Source: Pseudomonadota bacterium
GTDB lineage: Bacteria > Myxococcota_A > Bradymonadia > Bradymonadales > GCA-2716585
Length of the DNA: 36,836 nt
Direction of reading: 5' to 3'
Assembly: GCA_005804885.1 (NCBI GenBank)
Contig: SYOX01000001.1
Location: 1-36,836, forward strand
Shown here: in pieces, positions 27,596 to 36,565 of the stretch
Layout: each line of letters opens with the position of its first letter
Position numbering within the stretch: position 1 is the stretch's first letter
Notes under the pieces: generated by a model
Databases searched by the model: none
What the model saw: only the letters and a program-made list of their open reading frames with translations
Told to the model about the DNA's origin: nothing
Translations under genes and position numbers: made by a program

Positions 27596-28498
27596 ATGCG
27601 TCCTCGAACCCTGATCGCGCTGATGACCACGGCGAGCGCCGCGCTGACCCTGGCGATGATGACCTCGACGGCCCACGCCCAGGGGCTGCCGGTGCCAGAC
27701 AAGGCGGCCGAGGCCCCGCCTCAGAAGAAAGAGAAGGGCTGGCTCGGCGTCGCCCTCAAGACGATCTCCGAGGAGGACTCCAAGGCCCTCGGCTTCGACT
27801 TCAAGCTCGTCGTCATCGACTCGATCTTCGACGGCTCGCCGGCCCACTCTTCGGACCTGCACGTCGGCGACCTCTTCGTCAAGCTCGACGACGTCGAGAT
27901 CAAGTCCGTCGATCAGCTCGTCAAGACCGTCACGGGCAAGAATTCGGGCGACAAGATCATCCTGTCGATGATCCGCGACAAGAAGCCCTTCACCGTGCCC
28001 ATCCTGCTGGCGCTTCGCCCCGATCGCCTGGACATGATGAAGGGCAACTTCCTCAACAAGCCCGCGCCGGACTTCTCCGTCCAGAACCCCACGACGAGCA
28101 AGGCCATCACGATGGCCGACTACAAGGGGCAGGTCATCGTGCTCGACTTCTGGGCCACCTGGTGCGGCCCCTGCCGCAAGGCCATGCCCCACCTCGACGG
28201 GCTGTCGAAGAAGTGGAAGGGCAAGGGGCTGATCGTCCTGGGCGTCACCGACGAGGATCAGAAGACGATCAAGGAGTTCTCGGCCAAGAACAAGGTCAGC
28301 TACCCCTTCGTGCTCGACACGGAGCGCGCCATGCACCGCGGCTACATGGTCAGCGCCCTGCCGACGCTCTTCGTCATCGATCACGAGGGGGTCGTGCGGG
28401 AGGTCTTCATCGGCGGCGGCGAAAAGAACCTGACCGCGCTCGACGAGTCCGTCGCCCGCTTGATCGAGGCTCGCAAGAAGGCCGCGCCCAGGAAGTAG
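27596..28498 (+). CDS. Exported PDZ + TlpA-like thioredoxin fusion protein
   Basis: A 300-residue exported protein, ATG 27596 with GGAG five bases upstream. A Sec signal peptide of about 28 residues ends AHA. Residues about 46-140 form a PDZ-like domain ([15 protein letters not shown]..., [28 protein letters not shown]). Residues about 153-300 form a TlpA/AhpC-TSA-type thioredoxin domain with [17 protein letters not shown] (Cys190 and Cys193) and the cis-proline loop ALPTLFVID. It probably reduces or repairs disulfides of envelope proteins, with the PDZ part choosing substrates or partners. That reading is inference. Both domains look intact. Confidence 0.92.
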   Translation: MRPRTLIALMTTASAALTLAMMTSTAHAQGLPVPDKAAEAPPQKKEKGWLGVALKTISEEDSKALGFDFKLVVIDSIFDGSPAHSSDLHVGDLFVKLDDVEIKSVDQLVKTVTGKNSGDKIILSMIRDKKPFTVPILLALRPDRLDMMKGNFLNKPAPDFSVQNPTTSKAITMADYKGQVIVLDFWATWCGPCRKAMPHLDGLSKKWKGKGLIVLGVTDEDQKTIKEFSAKNKVSYPFVLDTERAMHRGYMVSALPTLFVIDHEGVVREVFIGGGEKNLTALDESVARLIEARKKAAPRK

Positions 28499-28527
28499 CG
28501 CGGGGCCGGACCTCCAGCCCGCCCACG

Positions 28528-28572
28528 GGACCCAACGGGCCAGAACCCAGCGGGCCGGGGGCCAGCGGGCCG
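28528..28572. repeat. Three 15-bp tandem repeats in a convergent intergenic gap
   Basis: GGACCCAACGGGCCA, GAACCCAGCGGGCCG and GGGGCCAGCGGGCCG follow one another, and degenerate copies may continue to about 28618. They fill much of the 133-bp gap between two convergent genes. No terminator with a T-tract is seen. Confidence 0.6.
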
Positions 28573-28631
28573 TCGAAGGGCGGGCAGAGAGTCAGCGGCC
28601 AGGGGCCAGCGGCCCAGGGCGACGGGGATGG

Positions 28632-29903
28632 CTACTCGGCGGGGATGAAGAGGTCCGAGACGTCGGTCGGGGCCAGCGAGTTGGAGAAGAAGCCCGCGAA
28701 GCAGTCCTGCACCCGACCTTGCAGGCCCTTGACCAGCGCGCAGTCGCCTTGCTCGGGCAGGTCGACCATGATCTTCCAGGAGATAAGCTCGACGTCATTG
28801 CCCGCGTTGAGCGCCAGGAAGCGCTCCAGGTAGTCCCCCTGGGTCGACTTCTCCGCCGTGCTGTTGATCGGCCAGTTGATCGCCGTCCAGATCACGGGGC
28901 GTGCGCCCTGAACCTCGGCCAGCAGGGCGTACTGGGACTCGGGCAGGCCGTCGGGGTCGCCGCCGTAGAGCGAGGGGTCCGGCTCCGAGGACAGCGCCAG
29001 GAAGTCGGCCTCCTCGTAGAGCGGCTCGGCCACCTCCTGCCACGCCCGGCGGATCTCGGCGAACTTGACCTCCTCGATCGATCCCCCTGCGGTGTAGCGC
29101 GCGGCCACCTCCGTCACCAGCCTGTCCCAGTTGATCCCGGCCGACACCTGGATGTCCGGGAAGTCGGCCTTGATCTGGCCCCGCAGCTCTCGATAGAAGG
29201 TGACGAAGTTGGCGAACTCCTCGGGGTTGTTGGGGAAATTGCGCGTCGACAGCAGCAGGCGCTCCATCTCGTCGCCGATGACCACGTGGGTGATGTTGCG
29301 ATCCTGGGTCACGGCGTCCAGCGCCGCGAAGATCAAATCGCTGACCTCCTGCCGCATGTCCGAGCGCCACAGCCCGTACTGGCCCGGCTCGTCGATCTCG
29401 TTGATCTTGACCCCGTCCCAGCGCACCAGCCAGTTGCCCGAGACGCGGAAGAGGTCAAAGACCAGCACGTAGTTGTCCCACTGCTCGGCGCCCTTGGCCG
29501 CCAGCACCTCGTCGACCTCGTCGAAGAGGTCGTCCAGGCGCTTGCGGGCCTGGAAGGGCGCCGGGTTGTCGCGCACCGAGTCGGGGTTGCTGAAGAGCGT
29601 CTCGCGCTCGTCCAGCACCGGGACCGTAACCACCGCCGTCTTGAAGCGGGTCGTCACGAGTTCGAAGCTGGAGCTGTTCTGGATCAGCGTCATGTCCCCG
29701 GCGCAGGCCCCGTTGATGCACCGCGTCGGCAAGCCCAGCGGCAGCCCCGCGATGTCGCTGGTCATCGTCAGGGGCTCCCCGACGGGCAGCGGCTCCGCGT
29801 CGCTCAGCCGCGCGCTCTGCGCGCCCGCGTCTTCGCCCTCATCACCGCAGGCGGCGACCGCCAGGAGGGCACCCAGGAGCGCCAGCGTCAAGAATCGTCT
29901 CAC
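28632..29903 (-). CDS. Lipoprotein with possible TIM-barrel glycosidase-like fold
   Basis: A 423-residue lipoprotein. I start it at GTG 29903, six bases after GAGAGG, which gives a classic short signal MRRFLTLALLGALLAVAAC with the lipid-attachment Cys19; ATG 29921 is an alternative. The mature part has alternating strands and helices with VLVFDLFRVSGNWLVRWDGVKIN, ITHVVIGDEMERLL, IQVSAGINWDRL, EEADFLALSSEPDP and ARPVIWTAINWP. The GDE and SSEP acids near predicted strand ends recall retaining glycosidases of the GH-A type, for example GH53-like proteins. I could not assign a family, so the fold is an inference. Cysteine pairs (CINGAC and GDCALV/VQDC) suggest disulfides. Confidence 0.6.
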   Translation of the reverse strand: MRRFLTLALLGALLAVAACGDEGEDAGAQSARLSDAEPLPVGEPLTMTSDIAGLPLGLPTRCINGACAGDMTLIQNSSSFELVTTRFKTAVVTVPVLDERETLFSNPDSVRDNPAPFQARKRLDDLFDEVDEVLAAKGAEQWDNYVLVFDLFRVSGNWLVRWDGVKINEIDEPGQYGLWRSDMRQEVSDLIFAALDAVTQDRNITHVVIGDEMERLLLSTRNFPNNPEEFANFVTFYRELRGQIKADFPDIQVSAGINWDRLVTEVAARYTAGGSIEEVKFAEIRRAWQEVAEPLYEEADFLALSSEPDPSLYGGDPDGLPESQYALLAEVQGARPVIWTAINWPINSTAEKSTQGDYLERFLALNAGNDVELISWKIMVDLPEQGDCALVKGLQGRVQDCFAGFFSNSLAPTDVSDLFIPAE

Positions 29904-30010
29904 GTCCACCCTCTCTTGCATCCACGGCGCCAGCTTCGATGCGCGGCGCCCTCCTCTCCGGGCCGGCGAAGCGCCAGCCCCCCTACGAATAACCCCAGGC
30001 CCGCCCCAGA

Positions 30011-31627
30011 TCAACTGCCGGCGCCCGACGGCCCCTCGCCGGCCTCCCGCAGAGCGGCCTTCAACATCTCGGGCACCAGGCTTCGCCACCGCCCGACCTC
30101 CCGCGCGAGCGGCACCGGCAGGCGCCGCAGCGGCTCGCTGTAGAACTCCATCAGGTCGCCCTTCACCTTGCCCGACGCCCGGATCACGCGCTCGACGGCC
30201 TCAAGGTGCAGCGTCCCCCACAGGATCTCCAGCAGCTCGGGGTCGTCGTCCAGCGGCAGCAGGAAGGTGCAGTCGCTGCTGACAACGTGCCCGGCCAGGT
30301 CCAGGCAGAAGCGCACCCCCGAGGCGCGCCGCGCCGTGACCAGCTTGGGCCGCCGCATCTCCTCCAGCCGCCTCGGCCAGTGCAGCGCCCACCACGGGAT
30401 CACGCCGGTGGCGACCTCTCGCCTGGACTCCAGGAGCGCCCTGAAGGGCGCCAGGTGCGCCAGGATCGCGGCGGGCGGCTCAGGCCCGCTCCGAGTCAGG
30501 TAGAGCATCACGAGGCCCTCGGGCGAGCCCTCAGGCGAGCCTGTGGCCAGGCCCTCGGGCGCGCCCAGGGGCGCACGACGGCGGCGAACGTCCAGGCGCC
30601 CGATCTCCGATCCCCGCAGCAGGGGCTCCAGCAGCGGCGCGATCTCAGGATCGCGATCCCAGCCCCGCTCGACGACCTCCTGGCCCGTCAGCACGAACAC
30701 CGGCTCGCCCAACCGCCCCGGCTGCCCCAGCGCCCTGGCCGCGCGCGGGCCGATCCGGTCGCACCCCGACACGACGCCCTGCCGATCGGCCGCCACGTCG
30801 CCCAGCGCGGCCCAGCCGCGCGACTCGCGCAGCACCTGCCGCGACCGCGCCGCCTCGACGAAGGGCTGCCAGGGCGCGTCGGCCGGCAGCGGCGCGACGT
30901 CGCGCGCGACGTGGACGACCTCCACCCGGCCGCCGGGGCCCATCCGCGCGCGCTCCCAGTTGAAGGGCGCCGGGGCGTCGGGGGAGGCCACGCGCTCGAT
31001 GAGCAGCGCGAGGTTGTGCTGGCCGGTCGCGCCAGGGAAGATCGGGTCGCCCTCGAAGCCGACCCAGCCCAGGATCCGCGCCCGCCGCCCCAAATCCTCT
31101 CTGAGCACACGCGCCGAGGTCGCCGAGGGCCAGTAGGCCGTCGTCAGCGCCGCCATCCGACCTCCGGGGCGCAGCAGGTCAAGGCCGAGGTGCAGGAAGA
31201 AGTAGAGGTAGTCCATCCGGGCGACCCGGCGCTCCGACCAGCGCGGCCCCAGCCTCGCTACGCCCTCAAAGAGCCCCCGGTGGCCCTTCTCGCCGACGTA
31301 GGGGGGGTTGAGCAGGACAAGATCGGCCGAGCCGTCCTCCAGCGGCGCGGCGCCAGCCAGCGCCAGGGCGTCGCCCTCGACGATCGCCCGCGACGGCCCG
31401 GCTCCCCCTCGGGCGACCGCCGCGGCGACCGGATCGAGCTCGATCCCGAGCAGGGAGAGCCCTGGCCGCGCGCCCCAGGTGGCGGCGGCGGCGTCGAGGA
31501 AGACGCCCTGGCCGCAGGCCGGATCGACGACGCGCAGGCGATCCTCGGGGTGCTCCATGCCGACGAGCGCGCGCTCGGTGAGCCACCGCGACAGCGGGGC
31601 GGGGGTGAAGTGCTGTCCGATGGGCAT
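30011..31627 (-). CDS. N6-adenine DNA methyltransferase (TaqI-like), apparently solitary
   Basis: A 538-residue gamma-class amino-methyltransferase. It has the N-terminal GQHFTPAPLSRWL segment, the S-adenosylmethionine-binding VVDPACGQGVFLDAA (motif I, 33-47), a second acidic loop GIELDP, and the catalytic NPPY at 107-110. The C-terminal half resembles the TaqI-type specificity region (YLTRSGPEPP, RRPKLVTARRA, SGKVKGDLMEFYSEPLRRLPVP). No nuclease motif or restriction gene is adjacent, so it looks like an orphan methyltransferase. It begins five bases after the lipoprotein gene and is probably the last gene of the lolD-bamA operon. Its recognition sequence cannot be read from the protein. Confidence 0.88.
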   Translation of the reverse strand: MPIGQHFTPAPLSRWLTERALVGMEHPEDRLRVVDPACGQGVFLDAAAATWGARPGLSLLGIELDPVAAAVARGGAGPSRAIVEGDALALAGAAPLEDGSADLVLLNPPYVGEKGHRGLFEGVARLGPRWSERRVARMDYLYFFLHLGLDLLRPGGRMAALTTAYWPSATSARVLREDLGRRARILGWVGFEGDPIFPGATGQHNLALLIERVASPDAPAPFNWERARMGPGGRVEVVHVARDVAPLPADAPWQPFVEAARSRQVLRESRGWAALGDVAADRQGVVSGCDRIGPRAARALGQPGRLGEPVFVLTGQEVVERGWDRDPEIAPLLEPLLRGSEIGRLDVRRRRAPLGAPEGLATGSPEGSPEGLVMLYLTRSGPEPPAAILAHLAPFRALLESRREVATGVIPWWALHWPRRLEEMRRPKLVTARRASGVRFCLDLAGHVVSSDCTFLLPLDDDPELLEILWGTLHLEAVERVIRASGKVKGDLMEFYSEPLRRLPVPLAREVGRWRSLVPEMLKAALREAGEGPSGAGS

Positions 31628-31632
31628 GGCGA

Positions 31633-33408
31633 TCAGCGGCGCTGGAGCTTGAGGGTGTAGGCGGCCTCGCAGCTCGCGTCCCTTGGGCCGGCCTTGACGC
31701 GGGCGAAGTAGACGCCCGCGGGCAGATCGAGCGCCACCCGCTCCTCCTCGCCGGCAGCGGCGGCGTCGGCCTGCGCCACGGGCAGCCCCTCCTCGTCGAG
31801 GATCTCCAGGGCGAGGTTGAGGCCAGCGCCCGAGAGGACGATCTGGATGGCTTGCAGCGGGGCCGGCGACTCAGGGGCGTCGGGGTCGGGAGCGCCCAGG
31901 CCGGGCGACCCCTCATTGCCCTGGGGCGCCGGGGCGGCCTTGATCTCGAAGCGGTAGAGGTCGGCGTCGCCTGCGGGGTGGACGTGGCCGCTCAGGGTCG
32001 CGTCCAGGCCGATGTCGTTGGCCTCGCCCTGGGCGCCGTTGGGCTCGACCTCCTCGCCGCTGGCGAGGCGCGCCTCGACGAAGAGCTTGTAATGGCCGGT
32101 GGGGTTGTCCCCGGCGCGCCCCTTACCGGCCTTGGCGACCTTGGGCTGCTCGATCCTGACGACGAGGCGGGTCTCCCCGCTCAGAATCACCCGGCTGCAG
32201 ATGATCTCGGCGCCGCCGGGTTTTTCGCCGTTGATCACCTCCTGGACCTCGCCGCGATCCTTGGGGGTGTTGAGGTCGATGGACCAGTCGAGGCCCTGGC
32301 CTTCGAGGCGGACGTTGAGCAACATCGGCGCCGAGGCCCGCTCCCCCTTGACGTCGATCAGGTAGACGTCGGTGTCGGCGTCGTGGTGGATGTAGCCCAC
32401 GACCTGCGCCTTGCCCTCGACGTAGATGGGCCTGACGATGTCGCTCGGCTCGGTCTCCAGGATGAAGCCCTCGGGCGTCGGCGGGTGGATCAGGGCCCGC
32501 AGGGTGTAGGCCTGGCGGACGCCCTCGCCGGCCCCTGGAGCGGAGACGAGCACCTCCAGGCTCTCGGCGTCGGGGGCGACGCCGAGGTTGGGCCAGACGA
32601 GGGGGGTGAGCTCGGCGGCGGGGCGGGCCTCGACCTCGAAGGTGGTCAGCTCCACCCCGCCGATCATCGGGGTGATCCGCATCGCCACGTCGGGCGGCGG
32701 GACCAGCTCCAGGCGCAGCGCCCGCGCAGCCCCCGCGCCGCCATCCTGGGGCGGAAGGCTTTGCAGATCAAGGAGATAGCGATCCGTGTCGCCTTTGTGG
32801 TTGATGAGCCCCTGGATCTCGCCGGGCAGCTTGACCTGGAGGCCCTCGGCGGGGGGCGGCTCGATCTCGACGCCGCCGGAGAGGGCGCTGCGGACGAGGA
32901 TGAGCTGGTAGAGGCCCCCCTTGGCGCCCTTGGGTCGAGTGACCCCGAGGGTGACCTCGGCGTTGGTCAAGTTGACGATCTCCTCGACCTCGCCGGGCCC
33001 GGCGAGGTTCTGGCGCCAGGAGTCGGCGCCCCAGAGGATGACGGGGTCGAAGTCGTCCGAGAGGGGCTTGATCTGGACGCCTCGGATGGACAGGTCGGGC
33101 TGCGCGGGCAGCCGGATGTAATCGACGTCGCGCTTATCGGACAGCTCCCCCTCGAAGGGCTTGTGGAGGGTGGAGCCGGGGGCCGAGGGGATGAGGGTGT
33201 AGGCGGTGGCGGTGTCGGCGGCGTCGTTGGGCTCGATCTCGGGGACGTGCGAGAGGCGGCCGGGCTCCTCGACGTCGGCGCCGATCTTGCGGCCGCGGCG
33301 ATCGACGGACTGGTCCTGCTCGCAGGGGCACGCGCAGAGCGTCGCGGCCAGGGTTGCGGCCAGGGCGCCGAGGGCGAGTCGAGGGGGGCGTGTGCGGGGC
33401 GAGATCAT
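31633..33408 (-). CDS. Lipoprotein with repeated pre-peptidase C-terminal (PPC)-like domains
   Basis: A 591-residue lipoprotein whose signal ends in LCAC (Cys27). At least three PPC-like modules are visible, each with an EPND or EPN-type opening and a (D)DVDYIRL-like strand: EIEPNDAADTATAY...KRDVDYIRL, a central INHKGDTDRYLLDL, DADTDVYLIDV, and EVEPNGAQGEANDI...PAGDADLYRFEI. Such beta-sandwich modules are usually ligand- or sugar-binding. No enzyme motif is seen. The start overlaps the skp stop by four bases (ATGA), showing translational coupling with an outer-membrane assembly operon. Confidence 0.82.
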   Translation of the reverse strand: MISPRTRPPRLALGALAATLAATLCACPCEQDQSVDRRGRKIGADVEEPGRLSHVPEIEPNDAADTATAYTLIPSAPGSTLHKPFEGELSDKRDVDYIRLPAQPDLSIRGVQIKPLSDDFDPVILWGADSWRQNLAGPGEVEEIVNLTNAEVTLGVTRPKGAKGGLYQLILVRSALSGGVEIEPPPAEGLQVKLPGEIQGLINHKGDTDRYLLDLQSLPPQDGGAGAARALRLELVPPPDVAMRITPMIGGVELTTFEVEARPAAELTPLVWPNLGVAPDAESLEVLVSAPGAGEGVRQAYTLRALIHPPTPEGFILETEPSDIVRPIYVEGKAQVVGYIHHDADTDVYLIDVKGERASAPMLLNVRLEGQGLDWSIDLNTPKDRGEVQEVINGEKPGGAEIICSRVILSGETRLVVRIEQPKVAKAGKGRAGDNPTGHYKLFVEARLASGEEVEPNGAQGEANDIGLDATLSGHVHPAGDADLYRFEIKAAPAPQGNEGSPGLGAPDPDAPESPAPLQAIQIVLSGAGLNLALEILDEEGLPVAQADAAAAGEEERVALDLPAGVYFARVKAGPRDASCEAAYTLKLQRR

Positions 33409-33959
33409 TGACCGGAGTTGTAGCGCTGGATGAGCTGGTCGGTCAGATCGAGGTCCGCGGGCGCCCAGAGGACGGAGGACTCGGTCTTTTCGAAGATCAT
33501 GGTGTAGCCGCTGGCCAGGCCGATGTCCTTGAGGATGGTCTGGAAGCGGGTGAAGATCTTCTTGGTCTCCTTGGCCTCGGACTCGGTCAGCTCCTTCTGG
33601 AGCTTGGTGTAGGTGACCTGGAGTTCGTAGAAGGAGCGCTGGTACTCCATCATCTTCTCGCGCTTCTTGTCCTCGGTCAGCAGGTTGCCCTTGATCTCGC
33701 CTTCGAGCTTCTCCTTGAACTTCTTGAGCTCCTCCTGGCTGGCGTCGAGCTTCTTCTGGCGCTCGTCGAACATCTTCTTGAGCTTGGCCTTGGCGGCCTT
33801 GCCGTCGCCGACCTCGTTGAGCGCGCGCTGGAGATCGACGTAGCCGATCTTGACGGCGGCGGGCTTCTGCTGGGCTTCGGCGGCGCCGTTGGCGACCAGG
33901 AGGCAGGCGCTCAGGGCGACCAGGCTGGAGAACATCACACGGAGAAGGGCAGCTTTCAT
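33405..33959 (-). CDS. skp: Periplasmic chaperone Skp/OmpH
   Basis: A 184-residue periplasmic chaperone for unfolded outer-membrane proteins. ATG 33959 has GGAG seven bases upstream. A signal peptide of about 29 residues ends AEA. The mature start VKIGYVDLQRALNE is the Skp/OmpH signature. It is followed by long charged helices (about 60-150, DERQKKLDASQEELKKFKEKLEGEIKG and on) that form the tentacles. The end YTMIFEKTESSVLWAPADLDLTDQLIQRYN matches the family's closing strand. It lies 75 bases downstream of bamA, the common order. Confidence 0.95.
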   Translation of the reverse strand: MKAALLRVMFSSLVALSACLLVANGAAEAQQKPAAVKIGYVDLQRALNEVGDGKAAKAKLKKMFDERQKKLDASQEELKKFKEKLEGEIKGNLLTEDKKREKMMEYQRSFYELQVTYTKLQKELTESEAKETKKIFTRFQTILKDIGLASGYTMIFEKTESSVLWAPADLDLTDQLIQRYNSGQ

Positions 33960-34034
33960 GGCGTCACTCCAAACATCCATCATCCCGACGCTCAAGGTCG
34001 GGCGCACGTTATCAAACGGCTCGCCTGCATCACA

Positions 34035-36452
34035 TCAGAAGGCATTGCCGATGCTGAATTCGAAGACCAGCGGGTCCTCCCCGATGAGGCGCCGCAGCGG
34101 GAAGCCCCATTCAAAGCGGAGCGGCCCGATGGGGCTGAACCAGCGGAAGCCGAGGCCGACGGCGGTTCGCAGCGTGTCGTCGAAGTCACCGCCGGGATCG
34201 GCGAAGAGGTCCGGGACAAACGCGAAGCCCTCTCCGTCGTCAAAGGCATTGCCCATATCGAAAAAGACCACCCCTTTGATTCCCACGGCGGTGAAGATCG
34301 GGAACTCGATCTCGGTGTTGAGCGTCAGCTTCTTGTTGCCGCCGATGTTGAAGTCGGTCAGGAGGCTGCCGGGGTCGCCGGGGTCGGCGGTGACGTCGCG
34401 GGTCGGGCCCAGCGTCGAGCGTTCGAAGCCGCGCACGGAGTTGGGGCCGCCGAGGAAGAAGCGCTCGAAGATCGGCACCGGCTTGGAGCTGTTGGTGCTC
34501 TGGACGACGCCGATCTCGCCGTTGATCTTCAGGACGAACTCCCAGACCAGGGGGAAGTACCAGCGGTTGTTGAGGGTGTAGCGGGCGAACTCGTTCTCGC
34601 TGAGGATCACGTCGTCGGCGACCTCGACGGAGGCCTGGTGCAAGAAGCCGCTGGTGGGGAAGAGGCGGTTGTCGCGCGAGTCCCAGAAGAGCGACAGCTG
34701 CAGCGAGCTGGTCAGGCCGCCCTGGAAGAGGCTCGTGACCCGGCGGTTGGACGAGCCGCCGCGCCCGCCGACCTCCACCTCGACGTCTTCGAGCTTGTAG
34801 GAGGCCGACAGGCTCATGTCGCCCCACAGGTGCAGGGTGTCGGAGACGAAGTCGTCCGGCAGGGGGTAGCCGAGGGTGAGGTTTCCGCCGGTGGAGCCTC
34901 GGGTGAAGTCGTTGAAGATGAATTCGAAGTCGAAGACGTCGACGCTGAACTGCCACTTGGAGTCCAGGAGGTAGGGCTCGGAGAAGCGGATGTTGAAGAG
35001 GGTGCGGATGCTCGACAGGGTGGCCTGGAGCGAGAGGGACTGGCCGCGGCCGAAGAGGTTGTTCTGGCTGATCTGTGCCATGGCGATGAAGTTCTCGACG
35101 CTGGAGAAGCCGGCGCCGACCTGGAAGGTCCCCGTCGGGCGCTCGCCGACGGTGATGTGGACGTCGATGATGTCGGGCTCGTCGCTCTGGTGGGTGGTGA
35201 TGTCGACGTTCTCGAAGAAGCCCAGGCGCTGGACGCGGGCCTTGGAGCGCTTGATGGCCGTGGAGCTGAAGAGGTCGCCCTCGACGAAGAGCAGCTCTCG
35301 CCGGATGACCTTGTCGCGGGTCTTGGTGTTGCCGATGACCTCGATGCGGCCGAAGTAGACCTTGCGGCCCTTCTGGATGTCGTAGGTCAGATCGACCTCG
35401 TGGGTGTTCGGGTCGATGTTGGGGATGGGGTTGACGTTGGCGTAGGCGAAGCCGTCGTCCTGGTAGAGATCCTTGAGGCGGGTGATGTCGCCCCGCAGGG
35501 TCGTGAAGCTGAAGATGTCCTCGGGGGCCAGCGTGATCATGTCGCGCAGCACCTGCTTGTCGCGGATGAAGTCGCCGGTCACCTCGATGGAGCGCACGGT
35601 GTGGCGGGCGCCCTCATCGATGGGGATGGTGACGAAGAGGTACTGCTTGTCGCGGCTCAGGCGCAGCTGGGGCTGGGAGACCTTCACGTTGATGTAGCCC
35701 TTGTCGTAGTAGTAGGCCGACAGGCGCTCCAGATCGATTTCGAAGGACTGCTCCTTGAAGGTCCCGGAGTTGGTCAGGAAGCTGAAGAGGCCGCCCTCGC
35801 GGGTCTCCATGATCGCGGCCAGCTCCTCGTCGGGCACGGCCTTGTTGCCCAGGAAGGTGATGGTGCGCACCTGGACCTTGGCGTACTCGTCGACCTTGAA
35901 GACGACCCGGACCTCGTCCGAGCCCTCGCCCATGGGCTCGGTCCGGGCCTTGACCTCGGTCAGGAAGAAGCCCTTCTCGGCGTAGAGCTCGACGATCTTC
36001 TCCTCGTTGTCCTTGAGCGCGCTGATGTCCAGGACGGAGAAGGGCCGCAGGTTGACGACCTCCTTGATCTCGTCGTCGTCCAGCTCGTCGTTGCCTTCGA
36101 ACTCGATCAGGGCGATGGAGGGCTTCTCCTCGATGGTGAAGGTGAGCACGAGGCGTCCGCCCTCGTCGCTGGCGTCGACCTTCAGGTCTTCGAAGAAGCC
36201 CAGGGTGTAGATCGCGCGCAGGTCGCGGCTGACCTGATCGAAGGACAGCGGCTCTCCGACGCGCTGCCTGACGTTGCGCAGGATCGCCTCGTCCTCGACC
36301 CGGCGGTTGCCCTCGACCCGGATCTCGTCGACGGTGCGGCCCTCCTGGGCCGTGGCCGCGCAGGGCGCCCACAGAGACACCGCCAGCGCGACGGCCCCCG
36401 ACCACAGCAGCCACCTGCCGGTCCTGTCTGCCTGTGACAATGCCTCTCTCAC
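34035..36452 (-). CDS. bamA: Outer-membrane protein assembly factor BamA
   Basis: An Omp85-family protein of about 805 residues that folds beta-barrel proteins into the outer membrane. After a signal peptide ending in ATAQ come five POTRA domains (the first starts VDEIRVEGNRRVED; later ones include ALIEFEGNDEL, VRTITFLGNKAVPDEEL, VRSIEVTGDFIRD and FGRIEVIGNTKTRD). A 16-strand barrel follows, with GPNSVRGFE, the conserved VRGF of loop 6, and a final phenylalanine in FEFSIGNAF as outer-membrane targeting signal. I use GTG 36452 after GAGGAGGCGC. Upstream in-frame codons to 36545 lie between lolD and bamA and look non-coding. Confidence 0.96.
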   Translation of the reverse strand: MREALSQADRTGRWLLWSGAVALAVSLWAPCAATAQEGRTVDEIRVEGNRRVEDEAILRNVRQRVGEPLSFDQVSRDLRAIYTLGFFEDLKVDASDEGGRLVLTFTIEEKPSIALIEFEGNDELDDDEIKEVVNLRPFSVLDISALKDNEEKIVELYAEKGFFLTEVKARTEPMGEGSDEVRVVFKVDEYAKVQVRTITFLGNKAVPDEELAAIMETREGGLFSFLTNSGTFKEQSFEIDLERLSAYYYDKGYINVKVSQPQLRLSRDKQYLFVTIPIDEGARHTVRSIEVTGDFIRDKQVLRDMITLAPEDIFSFTTLRGDITRLKDLYQDDGFAYANVNPIPNIDPNTHEVDLTYDIQKGRKVYFGRIEVIGNTKTRDKVIRRELLFVEGDLFSSTAIKRSKARVQRLGFFENVDITTHQSDEPDIIDVHITVGERPTGTFQVGAGFSSVENFIAMAQISQNNLFGRGQSLSLQATLSSIRTLFNIRFSEPYLLDSKWQFSVDVFDFEFIFNDFTRGSTGGNLTLGYPLPDDFVSDTLHLWGDMSLSASYKLEDVEVEVGGRGGSSNRRVTSLFQGGLTSSLQLSLFWDSRDNRLFPTSGFLHQASVEVADDVILSENEFARYTLNNRWYFPLVWEFVLKINGEIGVVQSTNSSKPVPIFERFFLGGPNSVRGFERSTLGPTRDVTADPGDPGSLLTDFNIGGNKKLTLNTEIEFPIFTAVGIKGVVFFDMGNAFDDGEGFAFVPDLFADPGGDFDDTLRTAVGLGFRWFSPIGPLRFEWGFPLRRLIGEDPLVFEFSIGNAF

Positions 36453-36565
36453 GCGCCTCCTCGAAGTCCTCCGGTCCGCCCGAGGGCGGAGCGGCGTGGG
36501 CTGCCCTTGACCTGGCCGCGCTCTGCGGCCAGGGGCAGCGCCCATGGTTCAGCCGCCTTGATGGA

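Noticed and set aside
33354..36437. 1027-residue plus-strand open frame opposite skp and bamA
   Set aside because: Leu/Val/Asp/Gly low-complexity antisense of two recognisable envelope genes.
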